The position numbers and the translations under genes are program-made. Source: Thysanoteuthis rhombus (taxonomy: Eukaryota; Mollusca; Cephalopoda; Oegopsida; Thysanoteuthidae). Taken from it: a stretch of DNA of 64,000 nt. The first letter of the stretch is position 1. Each line of letters begins with the position of its first letter. The DNA is taken from positions 29,733,599-29,797,598 of the forward strand of contig OY735206.1 of NCBI GenBank assembly GCA_963457665.1. Direction: 5' to 3'. Below are positions 33,590-46,639 of the stretch, piece after piece. The notes beneath the pieces were generated by a model. It was not told where the DNA came from, did not search any database, and worked only from the letters and a program-made list of their open reading frames with translations.

Positions 33590-33712
33590 AAATAATCAAA
33601 TACCATAATGAGTAGGTGCTGCAAATTATTAGATAAAGTCGTCTGCTCGGTATCAAATCTCCTTAGTATGAAAATAATTGGTCCGGGTTCGGAACAATGA
33701 AGTTATGTGACA
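33590..33712 (+). repeat. Low-copy repeat with tRNA-like T-arm, partner of 36530-36645
   Basis: Shared order: ATGAGTAGGTGCTGCAAATT, AGATAAAGTCGTCTGCTC, CAAATCTCCTTAGTATG, AAAATAATTGGTCCGGGTTC. The GGTTCGAATTC in the partner is box B-like, so both may be heads of an old SINE. Confidence 0.6.
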
Positions 33713-35035
33713 GTACAGTAACACCCTGTTTAGCGCTAATTCGTTGTAGCACTCATTTTTGAATATTTTTCGTAATAAATTTAGTAACCTTAAATTTCAG
33801 AAAGAAACAATGAATGATAAAAAGCAGCATCATAGAAAGGCTCCGAAATAAATGTATTCTGTGCACATGGTTCTCAGTCGTTCCGTAGAATGCCGTATCG
33901 TTGTAGTTAGTTATTAGTTAAGTTAGCGAAGAAAGAAATAACTCTAGATTTCACACGAAAAACGAAAAACAGGCTTGGCTGTGCTAGGGTTATAAATAAA
34001 AATCCATTTCTCCATAAAATATTATTTCAAAATTACGTATCCCATTTCAACTCGTTTATTAGTGGTTCCTGTAATAAAACAAGTCGTCCTGGGTTGAAAG
34101 AGTAAATTCGTCATCAGCTATAATGTATGTAACTCCTATCCGTTCATGACGTCACTGGTTTCTGGAATGATCATTGTCATTGTTGTTTCATACAAAAATA
34201 AAGTCAAAACTCAACAATTCTACTTTTCATCAATCAAGTAGACAATCGCAATATTTCGAAGTGATTTTTTGTTTACTTTTGTCAAAACATTGAGTATTCT
34301 AAAGGTATTAAAGTTACAAGTTGAAAAGGTTTAAGGTGAGTTCTTGTGTTAAAATTACGAGTATGATGCTGGGAAATACATCTGTATTAGAACAGGTTAT
34401 TAATATAAAGTCAAGTATAAAAGCAAGAAGGAAAGTACTGTTATCTCAACTATCAAACATTTGGGTTCCCATGTGGGTTGACACTCGGTGGAACGCTTCC
34501 GATTCGCGCCAAATGTGAAACGGAAAGAAGTTTAGACAAGACAGACCCGCCATTTTGGATTATCCCACGTTTGTCGCTATCTTTGCTTAGCGTGGTAACT
34601 CTTGGGTCAAATAATATTGAACAAAGAAAGTCTGTGCAAAAAAAAAAAAATAAAAGACGAAGGTTCATATAGCGAGACATGAAAATAAATGCAGGAGTTT
34701 CGAGTTAAACATGGAAACGTTTAATAGCCGACAAGAAAAAAAAACAAAACAAAACAAAAACAATTAGATAATGGAAATTGTACAATGGAAAAGGTACATA
34801 CGTTGCTTAGACTGAATGGAAGAACATGTAACATTTGATACGATCGCAAGAAAAATAAATACGAAGTAAAACTAGTAGCTAAGTCAAGCAAGTGATATTA
34901 CAGAGAAGTGAGACGTAGAAAAGAATTCATTAGGAGAGAGATATGAAGGAGTCCTCATGTATTTTACTCGACGGTAGAAACCGAAAATGCTACCTTCACT
35001 AAAGTTTAGTATTGAAGAACAAAGCAAGCTTATTA
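33713..35035. other. Unassigned sequence
   Basis: No gene recognised. An A run of 13 at 34639-34651 follows an open frame (34478-34672) that I cannot identify. CRE-like TGACGTCA near 34147. Confidence 0.45.
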
Positions 35036-35092
35036 GATGCTGTCTATATATGTCCAACGACGGATGTTCAAAAACTGATAATGATGATGATC
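35036..35092 (+). pseudogene. Very short RTE-like 3' tail
   Basis: TATGTCCAACGACGGATGTT, AAAACTGATAATGATGATGA: the last 55 bp of the family only. Confidence 0.75.
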
Positions 35093-36339
35093 TGGCTATT
35101 TGTAAGAGCTAACGAGGCGAATTGAAAGGAAGGCAATGTAAGACACCAGGAAGATTTACAAATTCTCTACACAAGCAAAACCCTAACTAAGTAGAATAAA
35201 AAAAGGGACATGACATCTTCACGTGGAGTTATTCCTAAATTTTACAGGGTTGTAGTGACGCTATTTGAGAATTCCGATAGTTTTGGGTCCTAATATTTCA
35301 AAGTGTCCTCAAGAACGAAGATTCAGTGAGGACATATATGAACAAAGCTCTCTGGACTAAATGAACGCACAGCAAATACATTTGCTGAAAGTTTGTACTT
35401 TAGAATCACCATTGGCTCTCAAAGCATAATATAACAAAAATCGAATATATCTACCGAAAGAGCATGGTGTATAAGTCAACGCTAGGAAGTGAGATAACAA
35501 GGCTGATCACGATATGAGTCTCAGTAAAGAAAGGTGTCCGATCTTGCAATCGGGGTTCTCAGAATATATCGATTAAAGAGAAATTATAAATACCTGAAGA
35601 AGCATGCGGGTCTCTTTGAGTCTAAACCCAGAATAAGCACTGATAAACGGAAGTTAGGGCTTTCATAGCTAGTGGTTAAAAGGAAGTGACGTCAGAAGAT
35701 GTGAGATAGCTTTAGTTGTTTCGTATTTTGTTTCGTACTAATTTCAATTAAATAGGAGTGAGGCACTTCTCTTTTATTAACGGCAACACACATACACTAT
35801 AGTTAGTTATTTGAAAAGTAATCAAATAAAATTCTTATATGCAAGTTTTCTTTTCCATCAGGCATCGATTTTCTGTCGAGAAAATTTAATAACATTCCTT
35901 TAAGTTATATAAATATGGAATAATCAAGCCCATGTCTAATTTTACATTTTTGTCAATAACAACAACAAATTACATCGTCGAAGGATGCGTCTTTCTTCTC
36001 AACAGAAAAATTAAACTGTTCTGCCATGAAGGTTTAATAACAAATATTTCATTAATAAAGTATGCCCTCGAAAACTGATTCAAAGAAAATAATTTCATTC
36101 AATGATAAATGAACTGAATTTAGAAAACAACTTAAGATATATTGAAAATTACGCTCGTTACGGCATATGTGACTGCAGTGTTTCAAATATGAAAGGTAGA
36201 TGTTTTACAACTAATTTAGATTGTTTTGCTTGCATTTGATTAATATACACTTATATAACTTGGATGAATGATAAAAAAAGATTTCTGAAAGAAAATCGAC
36301 ACCTGATGAAAAGAAACTTGCATATAAAAGTTTTATTTG
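35093..36339. other. Unassigned AT-rich sequence
   Basis: Nothing recognised. Confidence 0.5.
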
Positions 36340-36790
36340 CTAACTTATCAAATAACTAACTACGGTGAACTAATTTTGTCTCAGACTCGACGAACGTTAG
36401 TCAAAGTTGAAAGTCATCACAGATTTCTCATTGTGATAATCCAATATAGCGAAGAGTGGATTCTTAACCTTTGTTTGGCAATCGAATCTCTTCTTGCCAA
36501 AGGTAGACAAGATAATGACTCTTCTCATAGTAACAGACAATGAAGAGTAGGTGTTGCAGATTATTGAATAAAGTGTCTGCTCATCAGCAAATCTACTTAA
36601 TTTAAAAATAATAGGTTCGAATTCGAGTCAATGAATTTGCCTTACTGACGTCATATTTTGCAAGCTCGTGGTTGGTCAACTTTTGAACTGCATAACTTCG
36701 TCTCGGCCTCAACGAACGTTAGTCAAAGTTTGAAGTCAGCATCAATTTCTGATTGCGATTTCAAAATGGCCATCTTTGCACCTTTCCAGA
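36340..36790 (+). repeat. 322-bp-spaced direct repeat flanking a tRNA-like repeat
   Basis: CGAACGTTAGTCAAAGTTGA at 36391 recurs as CGAACGTTAGTCAAAGTTTG at 36713, in matching contexts (GAACTAATTTTGTCTCAG / GAACTGCATAACTTCGTCTC before; ATTTCTCATTGTGAT / ATTTCTGATTGCGAT after). Between them, at about 36530-36645, lies the second copy of the repeat at 33590, carrying a GGTTCGAATTC box B-like motif. Confidence 0.6.
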
Positions 36791-37112
36791 CGGCTGTCAT
36801 GGAAAAGAACCAATGTTCCATCACCTTGTTATTTTTGAACGAACGGAAGGAGTCCATTTGAGTACTCAACTAAACGCGACTGTCACATCTTATGTTCGTC
36901 CAAGATGGACATTGAGGTTTCTTCTTCTTTATTTAATCAATTCTAAACACTTTTCTTGTTACATTACACTGGATTTGTCCTTCCGCATCGCAAGAGACGA
37001 ACGCATCATGTGTAAAAATAGCATAGAGAAAGATTTAATTGTTTGTATTTCAACCCATCATGTAGCTATCTATCTATCTAATATTGCTCGTAGATATAAC
37101 GAGTTTTAATTA
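36791..37112. other. Unassigned sequence
   Basis: A plus-strand frame open from 36753 to 37109 has no recognisable domain. Probably chance. Confidence 0.4.
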
Positions 37113-37121
37113 TAAAATGGC

Positions 37122-37180
<59 letters not shown>

Positions 37181-37210
37181 CACTACACTACACTACACTA
37201 CACTACACAC
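37113..37210. repeat. (CA)n followed by (ACACT)n
   Basis: About 27 CA units, then about seven ACACT pentamers at 37176-37210. Confidence 0.95.
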
Positions 37211-37339
37211 TACCGAAAGTAAATTATTCTGAACAAAAACTTCATTACAGTTGGATGTTACAAACATTTTTTTCTGGGAGTTGGAATCAAATGAAATTTT
37301 CCCCCTACTTTCTGGGCTCAATATGAGGAGAAACTTTTT

Positions 37340-37885
37340 TTTTCAGTTTTAGGGGAGACCAAAACAAGTGAAAAAATATTACCCCTCAATTTTAACTCTC
37401 AAAAGTAAAGAAAAACTTTGCAGGGATTTCGAATTACTTCTCAATTTAGAAATTCAAATGAAGAAATTCCCAAAGATTTCGGCCGCTAAAAGTGAAAAAA
37501 TAACTCTCAGTCTGAAACCCTAAATCTGGAACACCTCCTATCTTGGCTCCTCTGAGTAAAAAGAAAGAATTCCCTCAGATTTGACCCCTAAATGTATGAA
37601 AAAGAAGAAAAAAAAAGAACTTCCTCTTAATTATGACCCCTGAAAGTGAAAAGAAATATCCCTTGGATTTCGAGCCCTAGAAGTAAAAAAAAAAATTCTC
37701 TTCGATTTTGACCTTGAAAAGAAAAGAGAAAGAAAAAAGAGAAAGTGAAAACCTTTCTGGTTTCGACTCCTCGAACAGAAAAGGAAAAAAAATCCCCTAG
37801 ATTTTGATCCCTAAGAGTGAAAAATGAATCTTCCTTATTGATTTCGACCTATAAAGTAAAAAATAAAAGTTTTCTCCATGTTATC
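37340..37885. repeat. Degenerate minisatellite, ~40-50-bp units
   Basis: About a dozen imperfect units of the form TTCCCTC-(A)GATTT-CGACCCCTAAAAGTG-A-rich, e.g. GATTTGACCCCTAAATG, AATTATGACCCCTGAAAGTG, GATTTTGATCCCTAAGAGTG. Shorter arrays of the same unit lie at 43345-43550. Confidence 0.7.
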
Positions 37886-38410
37886 GACATAATCTCTGAT
37901 TTCAAGAATTTCGTGTTTGGAAAAAATGTACCTTATCCCAACAACATGGAAAACACGCACTAATTAAAACACCACTATTCAAGGTATCCATGTACATCCT
38001 ACAAACATTGCGATATGAAATACGTTAAAAAATGTTTTTGCTTTTTTCTGAATAAAGACCACAATTTACGTCACATTTTTATCTACGAGAATTGATGTGA
38101 GAAAAAAGATCAGCAAATATTTTTTTTTATTACGCCCTCATAAAGTATTTTATCAGTAATGAATTGTGTAGAGGACGGGTACTAGTACCGGTGCCTTTGC
38201 AACACTAGATGTAGAGACTTGAACTATTGGACTACCTACTCACACATACGCGTGTGGACCCTCACTTTAAAGTGACCCTGTGTCCCATCGTACCAGTCGT
38301 AGGATGGTTAGGTAAATACAATACTACCACAACAAGGTGGAATCGAAGTTGTAGACGCTTAGTAAAAGTATATATAATTCCATGGATATAAAAATAGACA
38401 AACAGCACTC
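37886..38410. other. Unassigned sequence
   Basis: Nothing recognised. ACGGGTACTAGT near 38178 is not accompanied by a Helitron hairpin. Confidence 0.5.
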
Positions 38411-38864
38411 TATATTTTTCAAGAACAAGAAAATCCCATAAATCCTGAGAAAAAGAGTATAAGCCTTCTGAAACACACCCATGGAGCTGAAATATCGAAC
38501 CTAATCAAAAGATTGGACTCTCCAGCTAAGAACCATGCAACATACACAGAAAATAATCATTCTCGACATCACATGGAGAGATCATGAGACAGCACAGTAC
38601 ATTAGTGGAGAAACATGAGTCAGATATATCATAGGAAACGTTAGAAAACTCAGATGCCGCGAGAATGCAATTCAAGCGTTGGACATCTAATAACGTGGAT
38701 CCCCAGAGAACATGTAGATGGCAAAATATGAGATAGCATGACGAACAAGACAATTTCAGATAGTATCGATTCTGCGACGCCCATGACAGAGTGGTATTGC
38801 AGATCTTGGGGAAGGTCCGTGTCCAACGACGGCCGCCAAAAGGCTGTATGCTGCTGGTGATGAC
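38411..38864 (+). pseudogene. RTE-like LINE 3' fragment
   Basis: Begins in the CAAGAACAAGAAAATCCCAT block (upstream of GAETW), continues through CATGGAGCTGAAATATCG, AAGAACCATGCAACATACAC, ATCACATGGAGAGATCATGA and CGTGGATCCCCAGAGAACAT, and ends at GTGTCCAACGACGGCCG with a degenerate GCTGGTGATGA tail. A block spanning the AGHVARM region is shortened. Confidence 0.8.
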
Positions 38865-39297
38865 GTACGCAGGTACCTGATCTGCACACCTTTACCAAAA
38901 CTACTTATGAACAGTCAAGCATAAGTCAACACAGGTTGTTTATCCCATTACATTATGAAATTCTTTCTTTCCCGCTTGAGTCAATTCTATCTCACAGACA
39001 TATTTGAAGAATTAACCTCTTTACTGCCGGCTGCAAAAACTTCCCAGTGATTCTGGCGAATCAATTTTGGCAAGCAAACAGAAAACTACTTTAACAAAAA
39101 CATATGGCACTATTTCTAATAAAAAGACCATCACTTAAATATATGAAATTTCGCATTTCCTTGTGAGTTCAAAGCGCGCGCGCATACACAAACATGCACT
39201 GTTTATCTATCTGATACATCATCATCATCATCATGAGGCTCTTCATAGCTCCTTCCGTGCTGAATGTGACTGCGCTGACCACTGCCACGTCTTACCG

Positions 39298-39298
<1 letters not shown>
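38865..39298. other. Unassigned sequence
   Basis: Short ATC run near 39219. Nothing else recognised. Confidence 0.5.

Positions 39299-39345
<47 letters not shown>
39299..39345. repeat. (CA)n microsatellite
   Basis: About 23 CA units. Confidence 0.95.
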
Positions 39346-39348
<3 letters not shown>

Positions 39349-39569
39349 ACTGTAAGATTGTAAAACTAATAATTTCGTGAAATCCCTAGAGATGTTACGA
39401 AATTCCTCAGCGTTTAAGTATTTATAGTATCTGTAGTTTCACAATCAGTGTAGTAATAGTTAACCAGCTTGTGATGCTAATTAGTACTACTACGATTAGT
39501 AAAATAATGCAATCTTCACTGGATATCTCACAACTGCAGTACTCTCTCATACTAGGCTAAACTGAAGTG

Positions 39570-39710
39570 TACATACACTAAATACTAAAGCAGATTATAC
39601 TTGATATTTACCAAGTTCAGCTTAGTTTGATACAAAACCACATAAGTGGGGCACCCAGTACAGATCGAACTCATTACAGTAGTAATGGTCCGCACCAACG
39701 TAGTAAAAAG
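39570..39710 (-). repeat. SINE family B copy
   Basis: Minus strand has GAGTTCGATCTGTACTGGGT (box B-like), GCCCCACTTATGTGG, TTGTATCAAACTAAGCTGAA and GGTAAATATC, collinear with 12840 and 60535 and with the plus-strand copy at 12165. Confidence 0.5.
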
Positions 39711-41058
39711 TATAAAAAAGTATAACTGTTCATATTGTGCTGCGATAGACTCCTCCTAGTCATAATACCAGCATAACGAATGCAGTGAAATATTTACATA
39801 GTTAAAAAAAATAGTTTGACATACATAGGCATTTACGGTATTTTCCAGCTCAATCTCCTACCTTGTCAATGCACTTAATTCAGTGCTGAATATCAATCAT
39901 ATAGATTGAACAATATATGGTGAAAATTTCAGATCGAAATTCAACAAATATCAACGTGTCAGGTTATGTACGAACATATTGATCCACCCTCATGATTGCC
40001 GGTGGGAGATAAAAACATTTTAATCGACGAGTTTTTATAGCAACTGATTTATTGATTAGACGGAGTTCATGTCGACAGATCGAAGTTGAAATGTACATCG
40101 TAGTAGATTTGCTCTTCGTGTATCAAGTATCTTCTTGGGTTGCTTATTGAATGAATGTAGACATTACGAGTGATTGATGACATATACGATTTATGTATGA
40201 ATGTATCCAACTTTCTTTTTCCCTCTCGATGTTCTGTCCCTGCCCCTCTCTCTCTCTCTCTCTCTCTCACACACCCTCTTCATCGCAGGATGTGTACGCC
40301 TCCTTTGTCTCTATTTATTTAAGCCAGCTCATTATCTATCTATCTGATTTATTTCATTCTGTCCGTTTTAATTGAATCTGCTTCCAATCTTACAAAATAT
40401 TTGTAATGTTTTTTTTTTGTTTTTGTTCCGTTCAATGTCCTGATGATTACGTTGTCGGCTATTTGATGCCAATGTTGCGCATTCTCTAATCGAGATTCTT
40501 TTTCGATGTTTCAGCTAAAAATTCTCACTGTTTGCCAAATGTTCCCAGTATAAAAAATATTCACAAGAAAACCGAAAAAGAAAATAGAACTTGAAGGTAG
40601 CTGTTGCGCCGATCATCGCTTGAAACTGTCCCAAAGAGCCTTGCAGAAAAGATTAGAAAAATTCGAAATCCTTGAGAGAATTGAACTCTAGATGACACGA
40701 CACCATTATTAAACTCCGCTAAAACACTGGGGGGAGAATGCTGTAGTATTTGAAGACACTTGCTATCATACGATCTCCAATGGAAGACACTTGGTAAAGA
40801 TGGTGCTAAAAGTCAATGTACTAGAGAATAGAGTGATCAATATTGATTTGTAAAATTTAGTATGTGCAACCACATGCACAGGAGACGAAATTATCTTTTT
40901 TATACACTTTTAGTAAATTCAAATTATTGGCTCTAAAATCCAATTCTTGACTAATATATAAAATCGATTGAGCTTTTCCAAAATACTAACACAACCCACG
41001 CAAAACAGATAAAAGCATTATATTTTTATTATTTTATACTGGACTGACGTCTATACGA
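39711..41058. other. Unassigned sequence with short (CT)n
   Basis: CT run at 40246-40268. No gene recognised. Confidence 0.5.
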
Positions 41059-41582
41059 GTGGATGTAATATGTACTACTTGTGTCAGTCAATTAAGTTAC
41101 CAATTCAGTGTAGAGAATAATATTGGTCCTGAATTGAAATTTCGCCTTGTTCATACAAAGATGCCTTGGCTGACCAAGAACGATAAGACAGAAGATTGCT
41201 CTTGCTTACTGGAGCATTCAGTGATTTGGACAAGGCTATTTGACCACGACTGCCTCGACCATGGAGTGAATGACACTGAAACCTCACATCGACACTCAGT
41301 ACTGTTTCACAGCACCTACATTACATTTTTAAAGCTCGTTGATACGTTCAACGATAGGGACAGCCAGAAATCATGACTGGACCCAAGCAAGCCCAACATT
41401 GCTACCCTGATGCAGCCAAGTCAACTGAAGTAAGCCATAACAAATTGATGACTAATCTACCGGATGTGCATTCACGCTGGACAGACAATCGGAAAAACGA
41501 CATTTGCTATTTACCTAATGATACACTACTTGTTGGACTATATTATCAGTCTGGGACATTTGTCAACGTAGATAACCACTAA
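41059..41582 (+). other. Two overlapping unidentified open frames
   Basis: A 105-codon frame (41059-41376) ends in an ATGA overlap with a 69-codon frame (41373-41582). Composition is ordinary, not low-complexity, rich in D, H, S and T, and no repeat family covers the interval. No domain, signal peptide or membrane segment is recognisable. It might be a decayed coding region with one frameshift, an exon, or chance. ATGA overlaps mean little in an animal genome. Confidence 0.2.
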
Positions 41583-41704
41583 ATGCTCATTTTACAGTAG
41601 CTTCCCTCACTTATCTATCGACTTATTTGTTTTTGTGTAAAAAGATCGTATCCATTCTAGTTGAACACAAAAAGAAAATGCACAGCAACATAGTTCTTTT
41701 GAAT

Positions 41705-42352
41705 GTTTGAAGTGCAGTTTGTACGGCAAACATATAGAAGACAAAAACACAAAGATAAGAATAAGAAATGCAGCGCTGAAGAAAATAGACAATTTCATCT
41801 ACGTAAGACAACGAATCTTCTTAAAATTCTCAAAAAAAGAAATCAATAGAAGAATCACTCTGGATTGGCAAATTTCTGGTAGAGTCAGCTTAACCTCAAA
41901 GAACAAGAAAATCCCATTAGTCCTGAAAATTAGGATACATAACTAATGCGTCATCCCGATAGTCACCTACAGAGCTGAAACGTGGAACTTAATCAAAAGA
42001 TTGTCCCCCAACTGAAAACCATGCAACGTACACAGGATGCTCAACATAAAATGGGGATATCAAAAGACAGCGTAGTGCATTAGAGAAAAACACGAGTCGG
42101 GGATATAAGAAGAATTAGAAGATTCAAAATGACAATGGCCTGGTTAAGTTATAAGAATATCAGACTGCGCTGGACAACACGATTCACAACGTGGATACCT
42201 ACACATCTGCGCAACTGTTTCCGGTAACATATGAAACGACGTGACAAACTAAACTAGTTCAGAAATTACACCCATCACAGAGAGGTCTGGCGGATCTCGG
42301 GGAAAGTCTATATCCAACGACGGACACGAAAACGCTGCTTCTGAGGATGATA
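41705..42352 (+). pseudogene. RTE-like LINE 3' fragment (longer)
   Basis: Starts upstream of the DNFIYVRQRIF segment (family DHYIYLGHQIS), continues with E-I-N-R-R-I-T-L-D-W-Q-I and S-L-T-S-K-N-K-K-I-P-L-V-L-K, then the GAETWNL tail region, G-H-A-R-region and end motif TATCCAACGACGGACACG. The tail is degenerate (GAGGATGATAAT). Decayed by stops and indels. Confidence 0.85.
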
Positions 42353-43344
42353 ATTGCAGAAAGTATCGGATATATTTAAAAAAATCATCCTTATACACCT
42401 TCAAAATTGATTGAATTCTGACCAAAGATATTTGTACATAACTTTTCTATGTTCAATCTTGTCTCAATATTCATGTTTTTAAAAAATAAATCTTTTGTCC
42501 AAAGTCTATTAATTCAAAAGCTGTACGTGGATGATAAAATTAACTTTTTGAAATGTATCCGATACTTATTTGCACTCATTATACATAGTATTAAAAGTAA
42601 TCATTATGGATGATGTTGATGAAGGTAATGCGCTGGTTAACATTCAACAGACGTCGACCATCCTGGTTGACATTTAGAACAACAGCTACGAATGAAGTCT
42701 TCGTTAATTGATATGAATATATATCCATAGCCTTGAGAAATGATGAAATGATTAATTGTGTAGTGCTGGACATCAGAATCAGTTCAACTCATTTTCAGTT
42801 CTTTGGCTCTGTTGTCCATTGTGAAATATTTTTGTAATGACTTTATTTATTATGGGAAACATTATCTCTACAATAGAATGATAAAGTGCTGACGTCATGA
42901 CCGTCTTCTGACTTGACCAGTTGAAAAAATACTACACAAATAGTACTGTTTGGTTTCTTTTGTCGTAGCCTTCTTTTTGGTCATTTCGATCGTTATATTG
43001 CGCATTTTGTCAGTGAGGACATCAAGTTTATATTTGGTGAAAGACTTTGATAAATTTTGTCGTTATATCGATTTTTCACCCGTTTTCCCCTCTGAAAGTC
43101 GATCAGGCGATAAACATAAGCAAAGCAGCCATGATTCGATGTTATCGTCCCGATTGCAATCATGTATCAGATTGTAACTGTTGCAGCTCTTGTAGATTAC
43201 CCTAAGTTTAGAGATGATTCCAATGTTGGCAAAGACTAATAAAGTAAATATCTCAACTTTGAAAAGAAGGCCCTTGTTAGATAAAGTGTGACCTGAAACG
43301 TTTTATAAATATATAAGGACGTACGATATTTAACTTAAGGAAAA
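42353..43344. other. Unassigned sequence
   Basis: A plus-strand frame at 42950-43177 starts with a hydrophobic segment, but no family is recognisable. CRE-like GCTGACGTCATG near 42889. Confidence 0.45.
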
Positions 43345-43550
43345 AGTCACCCTCTTAAAACACTCTTAAAAGAGACAAAAGTTTCACCACATTTCAACCA
43401 TTAAAAGTAAAAAAAAAAATCCCCTCTAGATTTTGAACCTAAAAAAAAAACAAAAACAAAAAAAAAAGCAAAAAACAAAAAAAAACAGTTCACTCTCGAT
43501 GTCGACCCCTAAACATGAAAGAATTCCTCTTCGATTTTGAGCATTTTGGA
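43345..43550. repeat. Degenerate minisatellite related to 37340-37885
   Basis: Units such as TTTCAACCATTAAAAGTAAA, AGATTTTGAACCTAAAAAAA and GATGTCGACCCCTAAACATG, with A-rich linkers. Confidence 0.6.
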
Positions 43551-44575
<1,025 letters not shown>

Positions 44576-44576
44576 T

Positions 44577-45000
44577 GGAAACCATGAACCAAAACTGTCA
44601 ATTTATTTCTTCAGTTTTCCAGTTAGTTGGGCTGGCTGTATGGCTGTATGGCTATTTATGTATTACAGTATTACGTACAGTCCTCGCCTATGGAGCCAGA
44701 GGACTGAAAATCTAAATATTTACTACTGATCTGATCTCAAAAAAACTTTTAAAAAATTTTCTTCTCTAAATTGATTTTTTTTAGTGAGGGAGGGTTCAAT
44801 TCGCGATTTAAGTTTATGCTAAATTGAACAGTTAGTATGCGTCTGCTTGTTTTTGGGAATTCAGCTTTTTCAGTAAACACTCCCAAACCAGACGGTGAGA
44901 GAAGTAACTTATTCACTGATCACCCCTTTTTTCAAGAAGGCATGTTACCAAAAGATGTTGGTGACGTGATGCTTTCTATGGAGTGACTAATCAGACCTAT
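44577..45000 (+). repeat. Unclassified ~480-bp repeat, copy 7
   Basis: Nearly full plus-strand copy starting GAAACCATGAACCAAAACTG directly after the TA tract, with TTTCTTCAGTTTTCCAGTTA, GCCTATGGAGCCAGAGG, AAGTTTATGCTAAATTG, GGTGAGAGAAGTAACTTATT and TGGAGTGACTAATCAGACC. Confidence 0.85.
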
Positions 45001-46399
45001 ATCTTTTTTTATTATTCACCCTTTCCGAAGTTTTCCTCCTTACGTAACATTTCTTTTATCCAATTTTACACAAAACTAAGATTACTTTTAAGGCCTGCAT
45101 TAGGTAAGTGTCTCTCGTGGGTTTAGATTCTTTCATGAAATATGCATGAATTCTTACCATGTTTCACTTCAGGTTCTGTCGATTAACCGGAAATATTCGG
45201 ATCGAAATGAAAATTGCTTTCTTTTGCAAAAAAGCACATTTTTTCCCCATAAATAATTTATATAAAATATTTCACATCGGATACTGTGTGCATAATTCAC
45301 TCTGTTTCTGTATCGTTTCACTGACGTATCTTTGTTTACTAGATGGTGGCTAATATGTAATTTTTTGAGTCGGCTTATTCTTTTTTTTTTTTTTGCATTT
45401 ACTATTTATCCGGAAAGATTTCTTGATGGATGAAAGTTCGAATCTAGCGATAACAAACAACGTTTAAATTCAAACGGCATAGGATCCGCTGTAAAATGCT
45501 GATGAAGCAAGCATTCCAACTCCTTCTCTTCTGAAAACTGTAAAATCTACGATGATCAAGTATTTTATTTATTCATCTAAACCACTTTATTCACCCACCT
45601 GTTAAAATCCGGGTACATATGAGCTGATTCATCTAAATTACCTTAGTTGAAGAATAAAGCGACTCATATGTCTCGACTAAATTACATTGTGGCCAAGAAG
45701 CCTAAAAAACCCCAGACATGACACAAATTATTGAATTTAACAATTAAAGGGATGTTGAATTCTATGCTATAGAACATTACAAATTGATTACAGAGAAAAC
45801 TTTGTTGGTACAAAAGTAAGAAAAAAAATTGTTTTTATTTCATACAGTTATTTCTATGCTTTCGGAAATGATAAGGAGAACTGAAGGTTATCCTGTATTA
45901 CAGAACAAATAAGCGTACAATTAAGGCTAGTGTGGACCAAAAAATTATTCCAAAGTTCTCATTTTGTTACGCTTCATTATTTTAACCGGAGGAGCCGAAT
46001 AAACGTTGGCTAATTACGACAGAAATTCAACCAATGCATACTATACCATTACCAGTGGTTTAGAGCTGAAAAATGAGGGAACGCAGGACTGCCTCCTCTA
46101 ATCGGGGTTGTCGCTCTCCTATCCTGAGAAAGATTTTTGAAATTTCCGAGACATTTTGAGGTCATTTGGGATGATTATATAGACACAAACTGACTAATTA
46201 GAAAATTTTAGTAGTATATAGATGGTTACAGAACGGCGTTTCCCTTAAAAAATAAGTGTATGCCGTTTGCATACGTCCCCAGTGCACAATACCACTGATC
46301 GTTACAGACTATTTAAAAAAAAAATATGTTGTTTCATATGAATTGTCCTTTTTCGAATTGTAAGATGAAGGATGATGTAAACAAACAGTAAATATTTAA
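45001..46399. other. Unassigned sequence
   Basis: GAAAGTTCGAATCTAGCG near 45434 is weakly box B-like, but no tRNA fold is evident. No gene recognised. Confidence 0.5.
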
Positions 46400-46639
46400 T
46401 CAAAAATATTCCCCATGTAAAGTAATGACTATTTTCCAACGGTCGTCCAACGATGATATTCCATCTCCATTCCATCAAGTAATCAGTAAAAGCACGAATT
46501 ATATTGCATTGAGATGACGTGATATGGTCGCTGTTGAAATCCCAAAGTCTCCAGAACGTGCTCAAACCGTTTTTCGTTGGCCTTCTTCATAATTAAGAAT
46601 AAATTTGGATCTCTCTAAGGGTTTAATGATGTTGTCCAT
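46400..46639 (-). pseudogene. Internally deleted mariner-like transposase
   Basis: An 80-codon minus-strand frame begins with ATG at 46639. It encodes an N-terminal DNA-binding piece: KFILNYEEGQRKTV followed by GDFGISTATISRHLNAI, the helix-turn-helix recognition pattern of mariner transposases. After about 15 residues it jumps to GISSLDDRWKIVITLHGEYF, which matches the extreme C-terminus of mariner proteins (L-x-x-R-W-x-x-x-I-x-x-x-G-x-Y-F). The whole catalytic core, with its three aspartates, is missing. Three in-frame stops occur before the terminal one. It is a dead deletion derivative. Confidence 0.65.

Noticed and set aside
38170..38190. ACGGGTACTAGT as another Helitron 3' end
   Set aside because: No matching upstream hairpin arm and no wider similarity to the copies at 15175 or 32702.
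41370..41380. ATGA stop-start overlap as translational coupling
   Set aside because: The window is eukaryotic by every other sign, so the overlap is probably accidental.
45425..45450. GTTCGAATC box B-like motif as a tRNA gene
   Set aside because: No box A at the right distance and no cloverleaf pairing.
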